A stretch of 64,000 bases of DNA from Azospirillum sp. TSH58 (GCF_003119115.1 NZ_CP022364.1:334501-398500); one strand, 5' to 3'; numbered from the stretch's first letter, positions 18,524 through 30,665 are shown. Program-made: numbers and translations. The notes: generated from the sequence alone by a model not told the origin.

Positions 18524-18547
18524 CGGCCAAAGCGTGACGGCCATGTC
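18506..18547. repeat. 14-base tandem repeat around the OFA carrier stop codon
   Basis: GTGACGGCCAAAGC (18506), GTAACGGCCAAAGC (18520) and GTGACGGCCATGTC (18534). The middle unit carries the TAA stop. This resembles the arrangement at the hyi stop. Confidence 0.8.
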
Positions 18548-18554
18548 CTGACGC

Positions 18555-18622
18555 TCACTTCCCCACCCCCCGCCGGGGAAGGAGCCGAAGCGAGGGGGCG
18601 CCCGCAAGGGCGTCCCCTTTTC
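18555..18622. repeat. Intergenic G/C-run repeat and hairpin
   Basis: CCCCACCCCCCGCCGGGGAAGG followed by GGGGGCGCCCGCAAGGGCGTCCCCTTTT. The second part can pair (GGGGGCGCCC/GGGCGTCCCC) and ends in TTTT, so it may terminate the carrier transcript. It lies between convergent genes. Confidence 0.5.
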
Positions 18623-18632
18623 GATTCAGTTG

Positions 18633-20693
<2,061 letters not shown>

Positions 20694-20795
20694 GGAACGT
20701 CGCCATGCTGAACGATCCGCCCCACCCACGTCAACGCTATTCACGGCGAATTCCACCCCACGGATGCAATTGGCGCGACTCTGGTATCCATTATC

Positions 20796-20805
20796 TGGTA
20801 TACAA
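20796..20805. promoter_or_regulatory. GntR operator (small membrane protein gene)
   Basis: TGGTATACAA with left flank TTATC, 9 of 10 to the core. A second imperfect half site CTGGTATCCA sits just upstream (20781-20790), so two dimers could bind side by side. The small gene starts 87 bases downstream. With the riboswitch, these sites account for most of the 417-base gap 20475-20891. Confidence 0.6.
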
Positions 20806-20891
20806 AATCCTATTGCGCAGCCTGAGCCGGGCCGCTATGCTGCATCACAACAAGAAACAAAGCCCCCTCCCGAGTGCCCGGAGCCCGTCCC

Positions 20892-21080
20892 ATGCTCGAA
20901 TCCCAGATGATCGCCTTCGTCGCCCTGGCCGGCCTGATGGGCCACGGCCTCACCCTGCTGATGCGGGAGGACGACGAGTGGAACGCCGATCCGCAGGACG
21001 GGCAGCCGGACGGCCTCTGGTCGTCGGACCGCTTCAACCAGTCCGGCGAAGGCCACAACCGTCCCTTCTTCCTGGAATGA
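20892..21080 (+). CDS. Small single-pass membrane protein, 62 residues
   Basis: MLESQMIAFVALAGLMGHGL opens a predicted membrane helix (about 6-24), followed by an acidic, hydrophilic tail of about 38 residues. GGAG lies eight bases before the ATG, an operator lies 87 bases upstream and a strong terminator directly follows the stop, so it looks like a complete transcription unit. It sits next to (convergent with) an OFA carrier. Small one-helix partners are known for some MFS carriers, so an accessory role is possible but unproven. Confidence 0.6.
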   Translation: MLESQMIAFVALAGLMGHGLTLLMREDDEWNADPQDGQPDGLWSSDRFNQSGEGHNRPFFLE

Positions 21081-21082
21081 AA

Positions 21083-21116
21083 GAAGGCCGCCGCGCGGGG
21101 TGCGCGCGGCGGCCAT
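21083..21116. terminator. Bidirectional terminator between small gene and OFA carrier 2
   Basis: GGCCGCCGCGCG-GGGT-GCGCGCGGCGGCC, a very stable hairpin three bases after the small gene's stop. On the minus strand it is followed by TTCTTTC and would serve the carrier gene. Confidence 0.75.
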
Positions 21117-21184
21117 AGTCCGAGATGAAGTCTTCCGAGATAAAGCGCCCGAGATACGAAACCTGAGACGACTTTGCGGGCCGA

Positions 21185-22531
21185 TCAGTGGCCGGGCTGC
21201 ACCGCCAGCCCCCCCGCACCCTGCTGGGCGGCGAGTTCTGCGTTGCGGGCATGGTGCTTGCGCAGCATGGGCCGCAGGACCGCGATGGCGCAGAAGGCTG
21301 CGATGAGGTCCATGGTGGCGCAGATGTAGAGCACGGTCGCCCAGGTGCCGGTGGCTTCCATCAGCAGGTTGCCCAGCGGGACCAGCAGGGCCGCGACGCC
21401 CTTGGCGCAGTAGAGCACGCCGTAGATCTTCGCCGCATGCTTGGTGCCGAAGGTGTCCGCCGAGGTCGCGCTGAACAGGCTGTACACTTCGCCCCAGGCC
21501 AGGAACACCAGACCCGACAGGATCAGGAACATGATCGGGTCGTGGCCGAAGCGGCTGAGCATCAGGATGCCGAGGCCTTCGAAGGTGAAGGCGATGAACA
21601 TCGTCGCTTCACGGCCGATGTGGTCGGAGACGAAGCCGAACAGCGGACGGGAGATGCCGTTCATCACGCGGTCGAGCATCAGCGCGAAGGGCAGAGCCGC
21701 CATGGTGATGCCGAACAGGCTGATCGGGGCTTCCTTCACGCCCAGATCGTGGGCGATCACGCCGAGCTGGGCCACCGCCATCAGACCGCCGGACACGGTG
21801 CAGATGAACATGACCATCATGACCCAGAAGACCGGCGTCTGCAGCGCTTCCTTCAGCGTGTAGTCGCGGCGGGACTGCAGGACCTTGGTCGAGGCCTTCA
21901 CCTGATCCTTCTGCGGGGCGCGCAGGAAGAAGGCGGCGATGATGATGATCGTGCCCTGCAGCAGGCCGAACCAGAAGAAGGTCGCCTGATAGCCCGAGGA
22001 GTGAATCATGTTGGCGATCGGCAGGATCGTCACGGCCGAGCCGGCGCCGTAGCCGCCCGCGGTCAGGCCGACGGCGAGGCCGCGCTTGTCCGGGAACCAC
22101 TTCAGGGCACTGTTGACGCAGGTGGCGTAGACGCAGCCGACGCCGATGCCGCCGATGGCCGAACCGACATAGAGCATGCCGAGCGAGCCGGCGTAGCTGT
22201 CGATGATCCAGGAGAGGCCGGTCATCACGCCGCCGAAGGCGACGATGGCGCGGGGGCCGTAACGGTCGATGAAGTAGCCTTCGATGGGGGTCAGCCAGGT
22301 CTGGACGACGACGAAGACGGTGAAGGCGGTCTGGATCGAGGCGCGGGTCCAGCCATGGGTGGCCTGGATTTCCGGCACGAACAGCGTCCATGCATACTGG
22401 ATGTTGGCCGCGGCCACCATGCAGACGATGCCGACGACGATCTGCATCCAGCGCGCGCCGTCGGAGATGGGCGCCTGCGAGCCGCCGGAACTGTTAAAAG
22501 CTGGCCTCTGGGATTCTGTCGATCCAACCAT
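21185..22531 (-). CDS. OFA-family MFS carrier, probable oxalate/formate antiporter (copy 2)
   Basis: 448 residues, 12 predicted membrane segments, more distant from the other two copies. The OxlT substrate residues are kept: Arg about 295 in NGISRPLFGFVSDHIGR and Lys about 377 in VLYCAKGVAALL. The second of two adjacent ATGs (22531) is preferred because GGAGG lies five bases before it. An operator TGGTATGCCA is 200 bases upstream. Oxalate is the likely substrate, but other OFA members carry lactate, formate or related acids. Confidence 0.87.
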   Translation of the reverse strand: MVGSTESQRPAFNSSGGSQAPISDGARWMQIVVGIVCMVAAANIQYAWTLFVPEIQATHGWTRASIQTAFTVFVVVQTWLTPIEGYFIDRYGPRAIVAFGGVMTGLSWIIDSYAGSLGMLYVGSAIGGIGVGCVYATCVNSALKWFPDKRGLAVGLTAGGYGAGSAVTILPIANMIHSSGYQATFFWFGLLQGTIIIIAAFFLRAPQKDQVKASTKVLQSRRDYTLKEALQTPVFWVMMVMFICTVSGGLMAVAQLGVIAHDLGVKEAPISLFGITMAALPFALMLDRVMNGISRPLFGFVSDHIGREATMFIAFTFEGLGILMLSRFGHDPIMFLILSGLVFLAWGEVYSLFSATSADTFGTKHAAKIYGVLYCAKGVAALLVPLGNLLMEATGTWATVLYICATMDLIAAFCAIAVLRPMLRKHHARNAELAAQQGAGGLAVQPGH

Positions 22532-22730
22532 CATTCCCTCCCGTGGGATTGCGACGCTTTGATACCGGGCATGAGGGTCCCCTTGGGCGGCCGAGACGGC
22601 GCTTGAACGAGCGTCCGCATCGCCGCGTCATGGGCGGCCTTGTTCCGTGCCGATGTGAGTCATGGTTCAATGATGAGCTGGAGAGCCGGTCACGCCGTCC
22701 CTGCGTTCTTGGCGCTCCAGATACGGCATA

Positions 22731-22740
22731 TGGTATGCCA
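22731..22740. promoter_or_regulatory. GntR operator (second OFA carrier)
   Basis: TGGTATGCCA, 9 of 10 to the core, flanked by CATA and GAGAT. It is 200 bases upstream of the OFA carrier 2 start. Confidence 0.6.
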
Positions 22741-22892
22741 GAGATATTATTGTTGGCAACACGAACTTTTGACGTGTCGCGCTTTTCATCCAAAAAATTT
22801 TCGGGCCTTCGAAAACCCGACGACCGGCAGGGTCCGATGCCCTTCCCTTCCGCCCAAACGCCGTTCTGTCCGGTGCCTTACGTGAGATAAGG

Positions 22893-22924
22893 AAAAAAAT
22901 GGCCGTGCTGTTTCCAGCACGGCC
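22893..22924 (-). terminator. Strong Rho-independent terminator, orphan
   Basis: On the minus strand GGCCGTGCTG-GAAA-CAGCACGGCC is followed by A and seven T. It stands about 165 bases beyond the sucCD terminator on the same strand, with no protein gene between the two. Confidence 0.85.
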
Positions 22925-23075
22925 AGTGATTTCGAGAGGCTCGCATAAATGCAGAGCAACAACCCGCCCGATACAAAGGGTGAAGCACCCTGTGCAAGAC
23001 CAAGATGACTGGTCTGACCACTCGACGCAATGCCTCTTCGGCGGCTTTCCACATTGCGGAAACGGCCACTCGCCC
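22893..23075 (-). ncRNA. Candidate small RNA downstream of sucCD
   Basis: Stretch between two minus-strand terminators. It can fold into several local hairpins (GACCA-N7-TGGTC, GGGTG-CTT-CACCC) and ends in a GAAA-capped terminator. Its 5' end and promoter are not visible; it could be a separately transcribed RNA or the trailer of read-through from sucD. It has no family I recognise. Confidence 0.35.
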
Positions 23076-23088
23076 CGCCAAATACACA

Positions 23089-23125
23089 AAAAAGAAAGCC
23101 GCGCCGTTGCCGGCGCGGCCAGTCA
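23089..23125 (-). terminator. Terminator of sucCD
   Basis: On the minus strand GGCCGCGCCG-GCAA-CGGCGCGGC, then TTTCTTTTTT. It is about 35 bases beyond the sucD stop. Confidence 0.85.
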
Positions 23126-23157
23126 CTTCGGGGGAACACCACAGCGACGAAAACGGA

Positions 23158-24033
23158 TCAGCCCTTGAAGACCTTGAGCATGGTGGAACCCAGGCTCGCG
23201 GGGCTGTCGGCGACGGCGATGCCGACGGACTTCATGAACTCGATCTTGAAGTCCGCGGTGTCGTTGCCGCCGGAGATCACCGCGCCGGCATGGCCCATGC
23301 GGCGGCCCGGAGGCGCGGTGCGCCCGGCGATGAAGCCGACGACCGGCTTCCTGGTCCCGGAGTCGCGGATGAACTCCGCGCCCTTGACCTCGGCGTCGCC
23401 GCCGATCTCACCGATCATGATGATGCCCTCGGTCTCCGGGTCCTTCAGGAACAGCTCCAGGCTGTCCACGAAGTTGGTCCCGTTGACCGGGTCGCCGCCG
23501 ATGCCGATGCAGGTCGTCTGGCCGAGCCCCGTCGCGGTGGTCTGCGCCACCGCCTCGTAGGTCAGCGTGCCCGAGCGCGAGACGATGCCGATCTTGCCGC
23601 GCTTGTGGATGTGGCCGGGCATGATGCCGATCTTGCACTCGTCGGGCGTGATGATGCCCGGGCAGTTCGGCCCGATCAGCCGGGTCTTGGAGTTGCCCAG
23701 CGCCCGCTTGACGCGCACCATGTCGAGCACCGGGATGCCCTCGGTGATGCACACCACCAGCGGGATCTCGGCGTCGATCGCCTCCAGGATGGCGTCCGCC
23801 GCGAAGGGCGGCGGCACGTAGATCACCGACGCGTTGGCGCCGGTCTTCTCGACCGCGTCGGCCACCGTGTCGAAGACCGGCAGGTCGAGGTGCCTGGTGC
23901 CGCCCTTGCCCGGGGTGACGCCGCCGACCATCTTGGTGCCGTAGGCGATCGCCTGCTCGGAATGGAAGGTGCCCTGGGCTCCGGTGAAGCCCTGGCAGAT
24001 CACCTTCGTGTTCTTATCGACGAGAACAGCCAT
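23158..24033 (-). CDS. sucD: Succinyl-CoA ligase, alpha subunit
   Basis: ADP-forming succinyl-CoA synthetase subunit that carries the phosphohistidine. 291 residues: CoA-binding Rossmann part with [38 protein letters not shown] and the phosphohistidine segment [14 protein letters not shown] near residue 250. It follows sucC by one base and ends before a terminator. In many alphaproteobacteria sucCD lies between mdh and sucAB; here it neighbours frc and oxc, so it may supply succinyl-CoA for oxalate activation (inference). Confidence 0.96.
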   Translation of the reverse strand: MAVLVDKNTKVICQGFTGAQGTFHSEQAIAYGTKMVGGVTPGKGGTRHLDLPVFDTVADAVEKTGANASVIYVPPPFAADAILEAIDAEIPLVVCITEGIPVLDMVRVKRALGNSKTRLIGPNCPGIITPDECKIGIMPGHIHKRGKIGIVSRSGTLTYEAVAQTTATGLGQTTCIGIGGDPVNGTNFVDSLELFLKDPETEGIIMIGEIGGDAEVKGAEFIRDSGTRKPVVGFIAGRTAPPGRRMGHAGAVISGGNDTADFKIEFMKSVGIAVADSPASLGSTMLKVFKG

Positions 24034-24034
24034 C

Positions 24035-25231
<1,197 letters not shown>

Positions 25232-25466
25232 GGCTGTCTTCGGGTGTTTAAAATGGAAGGGTGCGGGGCGCAGGCCGGCATCGGCGCTGGCGCGTCCCGC
25301 GCCGGCACCCTGCGTCCTGTGCTGAATCTTTGGAAAAATACGCGGATGAGCCGGTGGCTCGGCGGAGGCCCGCCATCACGCCCCCGCTCTTCGGGACGGC
25401 GTGCGCCGGCGGCCCGGCCTCTCATGGAACGGGCGTCCCGACGGGACGCCCCTGCCACGGCTGTCT

Positions 25467-26744
25467 TTACTCGGCGGCCATGCGGGGAACGACCAGCCCC
25501 AGCGCGCCGCTGTCGCGGACCTCGGAGATGCGCCGCTCGTCGAAGCCGAGCACCTCCCGCAGGATCTCGTCGGTGTGCTCGCCCAGCAGCGGGGAGCGGG
25601 TGACCTCGGTCGGGCTGTCCGACAGCTTGATCGGGTTGCCGACCGTCAGGTACTTGCCGCGCGTCGGGTGATCGACTTCGACGATGGTGCCGGTCTCGCG
25701 CAGCGACTGGTCCTCCGCCAGCTCCTTCATCGACAGGATGGGGCCGCAGGGGATGTCGTACTTGTTGAGGATCTCCATGACCTCGAACTTCGTCTTGGTC
25801 ATGGTCCAATCTTCGACGGTCGCGAAGATGTCCTTCAGGCGCGGCAGGCGCGCGGCGGGCGTCGCGTAGTCCGGATCGGTGACCCACTCCGGCTTGCCGA
25901 TGACGTCGCAGATCTTCGCCCAGACCGGCGCCTGGGTGATGAAGTAGATGTAGGCGTTGGGGTCGGTCTCCCAGCCCTTGCACTTCAGGATCCAGCCCGG
26001 CTGGCCGCCGCCCGAGGCGTTGCCGGCGCGCGGCACGGTGTCGCCGAACTCGCCGTTCGGGTACTGCGGGTATTCCTTCAGCGGGCCGCGCTCCAGCCGC
26101 TGCTGGTCGCGCAGCTTGACGCGGCAGAGGTTCAGCACGGCGTCCTGCATGGCCGCCAGCACCTTCTGGCCGCGCCCGGTCTGGGTGCGCTGGTAGAGCG
26201 CCGTCACGATGCCCAGCGCCAGGTGCAGGCCGGTGCCGCTGTCGCCGATCTGGGCGCCGGTGACCATCGGCGGGCCGTCGTCGAAGCCGGTCGTGGAGGC
26301 CGAGCCGCCCGCGCACTGCGCGACGTTCTCATAGACCTTGCAGTCCTCGTAGGGACCGGGGCCGAAGCCCTTGACCGAGGCGACGATGATGCGGGGGTTC
26401 AGCTCCTGGATGCGCTCCCAGGTCAGGCCCATGCGGTCGAGCACGCCGGGGGCGAAATTCTCGACCATCACGTCGCAGATGCGCACCAGATCCTCCAGGA
26501 CGCGCTTGCCGTCCGGGTTCTTGGTGTCCAGCGTGATGGACCGCTTGTTGTGGTTCAGCATGGTGAAATAGAGGCTGTCGGCCTCGGGCACGTCGCGGAG
26601 CTGGCCGCGCGTGATGTCGCCCTCGCCCGGACGCTCGACCTTGATGACGTCGGCGCCGAACCACGCCAGAAGCTGGGTGCAGGTCGGACCCGACTGAACA
26701 TGGGTAAAGTCCAGAACCCGCACACCTTCAAGAGCTTTTCCCAT
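25467..26744 (-). CDS. frc: Formyl-CoA:oxalate CoA-transferase
   Basis: Moves CoA from formyl-CoA (or succinyl-CoA) to oxalate, giving oxalyl-CoA. 425 residues of the class III CoA-transferase family, close to Oxalobacter FRC (428). Gln17 ([12 protein letters not shown]), catalytic Asp168 ([13 protein letters not shown]) and the mobile glycine loop ASGGGQPGW are in place. A ribosome-binding site GGGAGG precedes the ATG. It is the third gene of the gntR2-oxc-frc run, 111 bases after oxc. Confidence 0.96.
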   Translation of the reverse strand: MGKALEGVRVLDFTHVQSGPTCTQLLAWFGADVIKVERPGEGDITRGQLRDVPEADSLYFTMLNHNKRSITLDTKNPDGKRVLEDLVRICDVMVENFAPGVLDRMGLTWERIQELNPRIIVASVKGFGPGPYEDCKVYENVAQCAGGSASTTGFDDGPPMVTGAQIGDSGTGLHLALGIVTALYQRTQTGRGQKVLAAMQDAVLNLCRVKLRDQQRLERGPLKEYPQYPNGEFGDTVPRAGNASGGGQPGWILKCKGWETDPNAYIYFITQAPVWAKICDVIGKPEWVTDPDYATPAARLPRLKDIFATVEDWTMTKTKFEVMEILNKYDIPCGPILSMKELAEDQSLRETGTIVEVDHPTRGKYLTVGNPIKLSDSPTEVTRSPLLGEHTDEILREVLGFDERRISEVRDSGALGLVVPRMAAE

Positions 26745-26855
26745 CGTCGTTCCTCCCGGTGGTGCTCTGTGTCTGAAAAGGGCGGCCCCACCCCTCGCTG
26801 GCAGGGCCGCCCGGCCTGGAACCGGAGAACCGGCGTCCTTGGTAACGTCCGACCG

Positions 26856-28613
26856 TCAGGCCTTGGGCCCCTTGCGGACGGCGCTGGTGGGGTTGAGGCT
26901 GCCGATGTTGCCGCTCTCCGACCCGGCGTTGGGGTCGATCACCGCGTTGATCAGCGTCGGCTTTCCGCTGTCCATCGCGGCGCTGACCGCGCGGTACAGC
27001 TCGTCCGGCGTCGTCACGTTGACGCCCTCGCCGCCGAAGGCCTCCATCATCTTGTCGTAGCGCGAGTCCGGGACGAAGACCATCGGCGACGGGTCCGACC
27101 CGCCCGTCGGGTTCACGTCCGTCCCCTTGTAGATGCCGTTGTTGTTGAACACCACGATGCACACCGGCAGCTTGTACCGGCAGATCGTCTCCACCTCCAT
27201 GCCCGAGAAGCCGAAGGCGCTGTCGCCCTCCACCGCCAGGACCGGCTTGCCCGACTCCACCGCCGCGGCCACCGCGAAGCCCATGCCGATGCCCATCACG
27301 CCCCAGGTCCCGACGTCCAGGCGCTTGCGCGGCTGGTGCATGTCGATGATCCCGCGCGCCAGGTCCAGCGTGTTCGCCCCCTCGTTCACCAGCAGCGCCT
27401 CGGGGCGCTCCTGCACCACCCGGCGCAGCGCGCCCAGCGCCCCGTGGAAGTTCATCGGCGAGGCGTTGCTCATCAGCTTGGGCGCCATCTTGGCGATGTT
27501 CGCCTCCTTGCGCGCCGACACCGCTCCCGTCCACTCCGCCGGCGGAGGCGTCCAGCCCTTCGCCATGCCGGCGGTCAGGGCCGACACGCAGGACCCGATG
27601 TCGCCGACCAGCGGCGCCACGATCGCCACGTTGCTGTCCATCTCGCGCGGCTCGATGTCGATCTGGATGAAGGTCTTCGACCCCGGCTCGCCCCAGGTCT
27701 TGCCCTTGCCGTGCGACAGCAGCCAGTTCAGACGCGCCCCGACCAGCACCACCACGTCGGCGTCCTTCAGAACCATCGAGCGCGCCGCCCCCGCCGACTG
27801 CGGGTGGGTGTCCGGCAGCAGGCCCTTGGCCATGCTCATCGGCAGGAACGGGATGCCGCTCTTCTCGACCAGCTCGCGCACCGCCTCGTCGGCCTGGGCG
27901 TAGGCCGCCCCCTTGCCGAGGATGATCAGCGGCCGCTTGGCGCCCTTCAGCACCTCCAGGGCGCGCGCCACCGAGTCCGGCGAGGGCAGCTGCGCCGGGG
28001 CGGCGTCGACCACCTTGACCAGCGAGCGCGCGCCCTCGGCGGCGTCCATCACCTGCGAGAACAGCTTGGCCGGCAGGTCGAGGTAGACGCCGCCCGGACG
28101 GCCCGACACCGCGGCGCGGATCGCACGGGCCACGGCGATGCCGATGTCCTGGGCGTGCAGCACGCGGAAGGCCGCCTTGCACAAGGGCTTGGCGATGGCC
28201 AGCTGGTCCATCTCCTCGTAGTCGCCCTGCTGGAGGTCGACGATCTCGCGCTCCGAGGAGCCGGAGATCAGGATCATCGGGAAGCAGTTGGTGGTGGCGT
28301 TGGCCAGCGCGGTCAGGCCGTTGAGGAAGCCCGGCGCCGAGACGGTCATGCACACGCCCGGCTTCTTGGTCAGGAAGCCGGCGATCGCGGCGGCGTTGCC
28401 GGCGTTCTGCTCGTGGCGGAAGGAGATGACCCGCAGCCCCTCGCCCTGGGCCATGCGCAGCAGGTCGGAAATCGGGATGCCCGGCACGACGTAGAGGTTC
28501 TCGATGCCGTTGAGCTTGAGGGCATCGATGACGAGCTGGAAACCATCCGTCAGCGCCGGTTCCGCATCGGTGGCGGCCGTGGCTTGGTTGTTGAGGACTG
28601 TGACGGCTGACAT
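26856..28613 (-). CDS. oxc: Oxalyl-CoA decarboxylase
   Basis: ThDP enzyme converting oxalyl-CoA to formyl-CoA and CO2. 585 residues from [10 protein letters not shown], slightly longer than the Oxalobacter enzyme (568). Catalytic Glu68 lies in [13 protein letters not shown], and the ThDP/Mg motif [18 protein letters not shown] ends with [17 protein letters not shown] precedes the start. It follows gntR2 by 41 bases and precedes frc, so the three form the oxalate operon. A longer frame to 28658 would overlap gntR2 and is not preferred. Confidence 0.97.
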   Translation of the reverse strand: MSAVTVLNNQATAATDAEPALTDGFQLVIDALKLNGIENLYVVPGIPISDLLRMAQGEGLRVISFRHEQNAGNAAAIAGFLTKKPGVCMTVSAPGFLNGLTALANATTNCFPMILISGSSEREIVDLQQGDYEEMDQLAIAKPLCKAAFRVLHAQDIGIAVARAIRAAVSGRPGGVYLDLPAKLFSQVMDAAEGARSLVKVVDAAPAQLPSPDSVARALEVLKGAKRPLIILGKGAAYAQADEAVRELVEKSGIPFLPMSMAKGLLPDTHPQSAGAARSMVLKDADVVVLVGARLNWLLSHGKGKTWGEPGSKTFIQIDIEPREMDSNVAIVAPLVGDIGSCVSALTAGMAKGWTPPPAEWTGAVSARKEANIAKMAPKLMSNASPMNFHGALGALRRVVQERPEALLVNEGANTLDLARGIIDMHQPRKRLDVGTWGVMGIGMGFAVAAAVESGKPVLAVEGDSAFGFSGMEVETICRYKLPVCIVVFNNNGIYKGTDVNPTGGSDPSPMVFVPDSRYDKMMEAFGGEGVNVTTPDELYRAVSAAMDSGKPTLINAVIDPNAGSESGNIGSLNPTSAVRKGPKA

Positions 28614-28654
28614 AAGGGTTACTCCTCCCCGACTCTTATTCGGTTCACGATCGG

Positions 28655-29344
28655 TCAATCGAGAAAATCGCAGTGCTGTTCGACATGGCGGGCCAGCCCC
28701 AGCGTGTGCTCGCGCACCCGCCGCTCGGCGAGGTCGGCGTCGCGCCGGGTCAGGGCGTCGATGATGTCGCGGTGCTCGACGATGGACGTCTCGGCCCGGC
28801 CGCCGCGGCGCATGGTGACGCGGCGGATGGCCCGCATGTGGATGAAGAAGCGGTCGGTCAGGTCGGCGATGAGCGTGCAGCCCGAGGCCTGGATGATCGA
28901 CTGGTGGAAGGCGACGTTGGCGTCGGAATATTCCAGCACGTGGTCGGCCAGCTCGCCTTCGGCGAAGCGGTCGAAGGTCGCGTGCAGGTCGGCCATGCCG
29001 CGCTCGTCGGCGCGCTCGACGAAGAGGCGGGCGGCCATGCCTTCGAGCGCGGCGCAGACGGTGATCATCTCGATGATCTCCGCCTTGGTCTTGCGGACCA
29101 CGAAGATGCCGCGCCGGGGCATGGAGCGGATGAAGCCCTCCTGCTCGAGCAGCGCCATCGCCTCGCGCACCGGGGTGCGGCTGACGCCCAGCGCCTCGCA
29201 GAGCTGACGCTCGTCGAGGCGGATCTCGCTCGGCCCGCCGTAGATGTCCATCTGGGTGATGGCCTGGCGCAGCGCCTGGTAGGCCTTGGCCTTGAAGCTC
29301 ATCCCCTGATCCAGGGGTGCGACCGAGAAACTCATCATCTGCAT
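28655..29344 (-). CDS. GntR-family regulator with FCD domain (copy 2)
   Basis: 229 residues from [11 protein letters not shown]: winged helix (about 17-82; recognition helix in [19 protein letters not shown]) and FCD domain with Asp/His positions in [18 protein letters not shown] and REHTLGL. It is paralogous to the GntR at 9994-10692 and shares its C-terminal ...VEQHCDFLD ending. First gene of the oxalate operon; an operator CGGTATACCA is 116 bases upstream. The ligand is presumably oxalate, oxalyl-CoA, formyl-CoA or glyoxylate (inference). Confidence 0.94.
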   Translation of the reverse strand: MQMMSFSVAPLDQGMSFKAKAYQALRQAITQMDIYGGPSEIRLDERQLCEALGVSRTPVREAMALLEQEGFIRSMPRRGIFVVRKTKAEIIEMITVCAALEGMAARLFVERADERGMADLHATFDRFAEGELADHVLEYSDANVAFHQSIIQASGCTLIADLTDRFFIHMRAIRRVTMRRGGRAETSIVEHRDIIDALTRRDADLAERRVREHTLGLARHVEQHCDFLD

Positions 29345-29459
29345 TGGCGTTCCCGTCCCTCTCTCTCCGCCCCCGGAATGATCCGGGAATTCCCCGGTTG
29401 ACGGGGTTTGGGCCGCGCTTTCATTGCCCCGGAGAGGGAAGCGGCTTGGATTGGTGATA

Positions 29460-29469
29460 CGGTATACCA
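29460..29469. promoter_or_regulatory. GntR operator (gntR2-oxc-frc promoter)
   Basis: CGGTATACCA with flanks GATA and GATGCC, 9 of 10 to the core, 116 bases upstream of gntR2. Suggests autoregulation and control of oxalate degradation. Confidence 0.65.
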
Positions 29470-29580
29470 GATGCCAGTTCATGACAAGCGGATATGTTCG
29501 GATCGCGGACTGTTTCTTCGATGAACGACGACGCGCCGGTTCCCCTGGAACGGCGCGGCAATTCTGCGCCCTCAGCGGCC

Positions 29581-29609
29581 ATCTGGCATATCGTATACGG
29601 TATCCAGAT
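29581..29609. promoter_or_regulatory. Compound GntR operator
   Basis: Outer half sites ATCTGG and CCAGAT enclose a central TCGTATACGG (29591-29600). The outer and inner dyads are offset by half a base, as if two overlapping sites share half sites. Confidence 0.5.
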
Positions 29610-29619
29610 GATGCATGAC

Positions 29620-29629
29620 TGGTATACCG
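29620..29629. promoter_or_regulatory. GntR operator (possible small RNA promoter)
   Basis: TGGTATACCG, 9 of 10, flanked by ATGAC and AATCC. It lies 85 bases before the orphan plus-strand terminator. Confidence 0.55.
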
Positions 29630-29634
29630 AATCC

Positions 29635-29753
29635 ATTGTGGTCGAAGCGAACCGCTGGGGGTACAAACGTCCTTGGAACTACACGCATTCCTCCCTGTAG
29701 ATTCCCCCACCTGACGGCTCCGCGGCTTCCTGCCAGCGGAGCCTTCTTTTTTC
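29635..29753 (+). ncRNA. Candidate small RNA under GntR control
   Basis: No recognisable gene precedes the perfect plus-strand terminator at 29714-29753, yet operators sit 85-130 bases upstream. A transcript starting near 29635 would be about 120 nt and contain the CU-rich stretch CATTCCTCCCTGTAG, which could pair with Shine-Dalgarno sequences. A short open frame ending at 29700 offers the alternative of a leader peptide. The 5' end is guessed. Confidence 0.35.
29714..29753 (+). terminator. Orphan Rho-independent terminator
   Basis: GGCTCCGC, a 12-base loop, GCGGAGCC, then TTCTTTTTT. It points along the plus strand, where no protein gene is recognised upstream. Confidence 0.8.
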
Positions 29754-29764
29754 TCCGCCTGTAA

Positions 29765-29793
29765 AATTTGCCCTGCTGTGGAATTTGCCCTGC
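29765..29793. repeat. 12-base direct repeat upstream of the CBS-BON gene
   Basis: AATTTGCCCTGC at 29765-29776 and 29782-29793 (17-base period), the second followed by the inverted partner GCAAATT. It could be an activator site beside the operator at 29801. Confidence 0.5.
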
Positions 29794-29800
29794 GGCAAAT

Positions 29801-29810
29801 TGGTATACCG
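29801..29810. promoter_or_regulatory. GntR operator (CBS-BON gene)
   Basis: TGGTATACCG, 9 of 10, flanked by AAAT and followed by a second half site TACACCAGA. It is 78 bases upstream of the CBS-BON start. Confidence 0.6.
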
Positions 29811-29887
29811 TACACCAGACAGTTTCACCGCACTTCGCGTGTGTGTATGTTGGCTGGGTCAACGAATCAGGCAAACGGAGGAAAGCC

Positions 29888-30589
29888 ATGAAAGCTGCGG
29901 ACATCATGACCCGTCAGGTGGTCACCATCGGTCCCGACGCCACGGTGACCGAAGCCGCAAAGCGCATGCTGGAGAACCGGATCAGCGGCCTGCCCGTCTG
30001 CGATTCGAATGGGCGCCTGCTCGGCGTCATCAGCGAGGGCGACCTGCTGCGCCGGGCGGAGACCGGCACGGTGCGCCGGGCCTCCTGGTGGCTCGCCATG
30101 TTCGCGGGCGCGCCGAATCAGGCCGCCGACTACACCAAGTCCCACGGCCGTCATGTGCGCGACGCGATGACGGAATCGCTGATCTCCGTCACGGAGGAAA
30201 CCCCGCTCGACGAGGTGGTCCGCCTGATGGAGGGCAACCGCATCAAGCGCGTTCCGGTGCTGAACAACGGCAAGCTGGTCGGCATCGTCAGCCGCGCCAA
30301 CCTGCTCCACGTCCTGGCCAGCATCGCGCCGGACGTCTCGCCCGCCGCCGCGGACGACCGCGTCCTGCGCGACCGGCTTCTGGAGACCCTGCGGGCGCAG
30401 CCCTGGGCACCGGAGATCAGCGAAAACATCGTGGTGCGCAACGGCGTCGTGCATCTCTGGGGCAGCGTGCGCACCGAGGCCCAGCGTGACGCCCTGCGCG
30501 TCGCCGCGGAGAATACACCCGGCGTCACCCGCGTGGAAAATCACCTGATCATCGTGGATCATGTCGCCGAAGGCGCCGTCGGCTTCTGA
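29888..30589 (+). CDS. CBS-pair and BON domain protein (copy 2)
   Basis: 233 residues: CBS 1 (about 5-60), CBS 2 (about 95-150) and a C-terminal BON domain (about 160-228, with VVRNGVVHLWGSVRTEAQ). CBS pairs sense adenosyl ligands, while BON domains bind phospholipid or other partners. ACGGAGGAAAGCC precedes the ATG. It belongs to the operator-bearing group, but is not a close paralog of the two short CBS proteins. Role unknown. Confidence 0.9.
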   Translation: MKAADIMTRQVVTIGPDATVTEAAKRMLENRISGLPVCDSNGRLLGVISEGDLLRRAETGTVRRASWWLAMFAGAPNQAADYTKSHGRHVRDAMTESLISVTEETPLDEVVRLMEGNRIKRVPVLNNGKLVGIVSRANLLHVLASIAPDVSPAAADDRVLRDRLLETLRAQPWAPEISENIVVRNGVVHLWGSVRTEAQRDALRVAAENTPGVTRVENHLIIVDHVAEGAVGF

Positions 30590-30608
30590 TCCGGTTGCCG
30601 ACACGGCA

Positions 30609-30653
30609 ACAAAAAAAGCCCCTTCCCGGTTCGTCCGGGAAGGGGCTTTTCCT
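30609..30653. terminator. Bidirectional terminator (CBS-BON / pntB)
   Basis: AAAAAAAGCCCCTTCCCGG-TTCGT-CCGGGAAGGGGCTTTTCC between the convergent CBS-BON and pntB genes. Confidence 0.9.
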
Positions 30654-30665
30654 TTCAGCCGAGCT

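Larger units (their letters stand above)
22532..23157. other. 626-base intergenic region
   Basis: Holds, from left to right: the OFA carrier 2 leader, the operator at 22731-22740, about 150 bases with no recognisable element, a minus-strand terminator (22893-22924), a structured stretch that may be a small RNA, and the sucCD terminator (23089-23125). No convincing protein gene: the open frames here run through the terminators. Confidence 0.6.
29345..29887. other. 543-base intergenic region rich in operators
   Basis: Divergent region between gntR2 (minus) and the CBS-BON gene (plus). It holds operators at 29460, 29591, 29620 and 29801, a plus-strand terminator at 29714-29753 with no gene before it (possible small RNA), and a 12-base direct repeat at 29765 and 29782. 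Confidence 0.7.

Noticed and set aside
22878..23126. Minus-strand open frame of 82 codons downstream of sucD
   Set aside because: It begins inside one terminator stem and ends beyond another, with no ribosome-binding site.
25401..28610. Plus-strand open frame of over 1000 codons antisense to frc and oxc
   Set aside because: High-GC shadow frame; composition is random-like and the minus-strand genes match known enzymes end to end.
29494..29700. Plus-strand open frame of 68 codons ending just before the orphan terminator
   Set aside because: No ribosome-binding site at its start, and two operators lie inside it. Kept only as an alternative to the small RNA idea.
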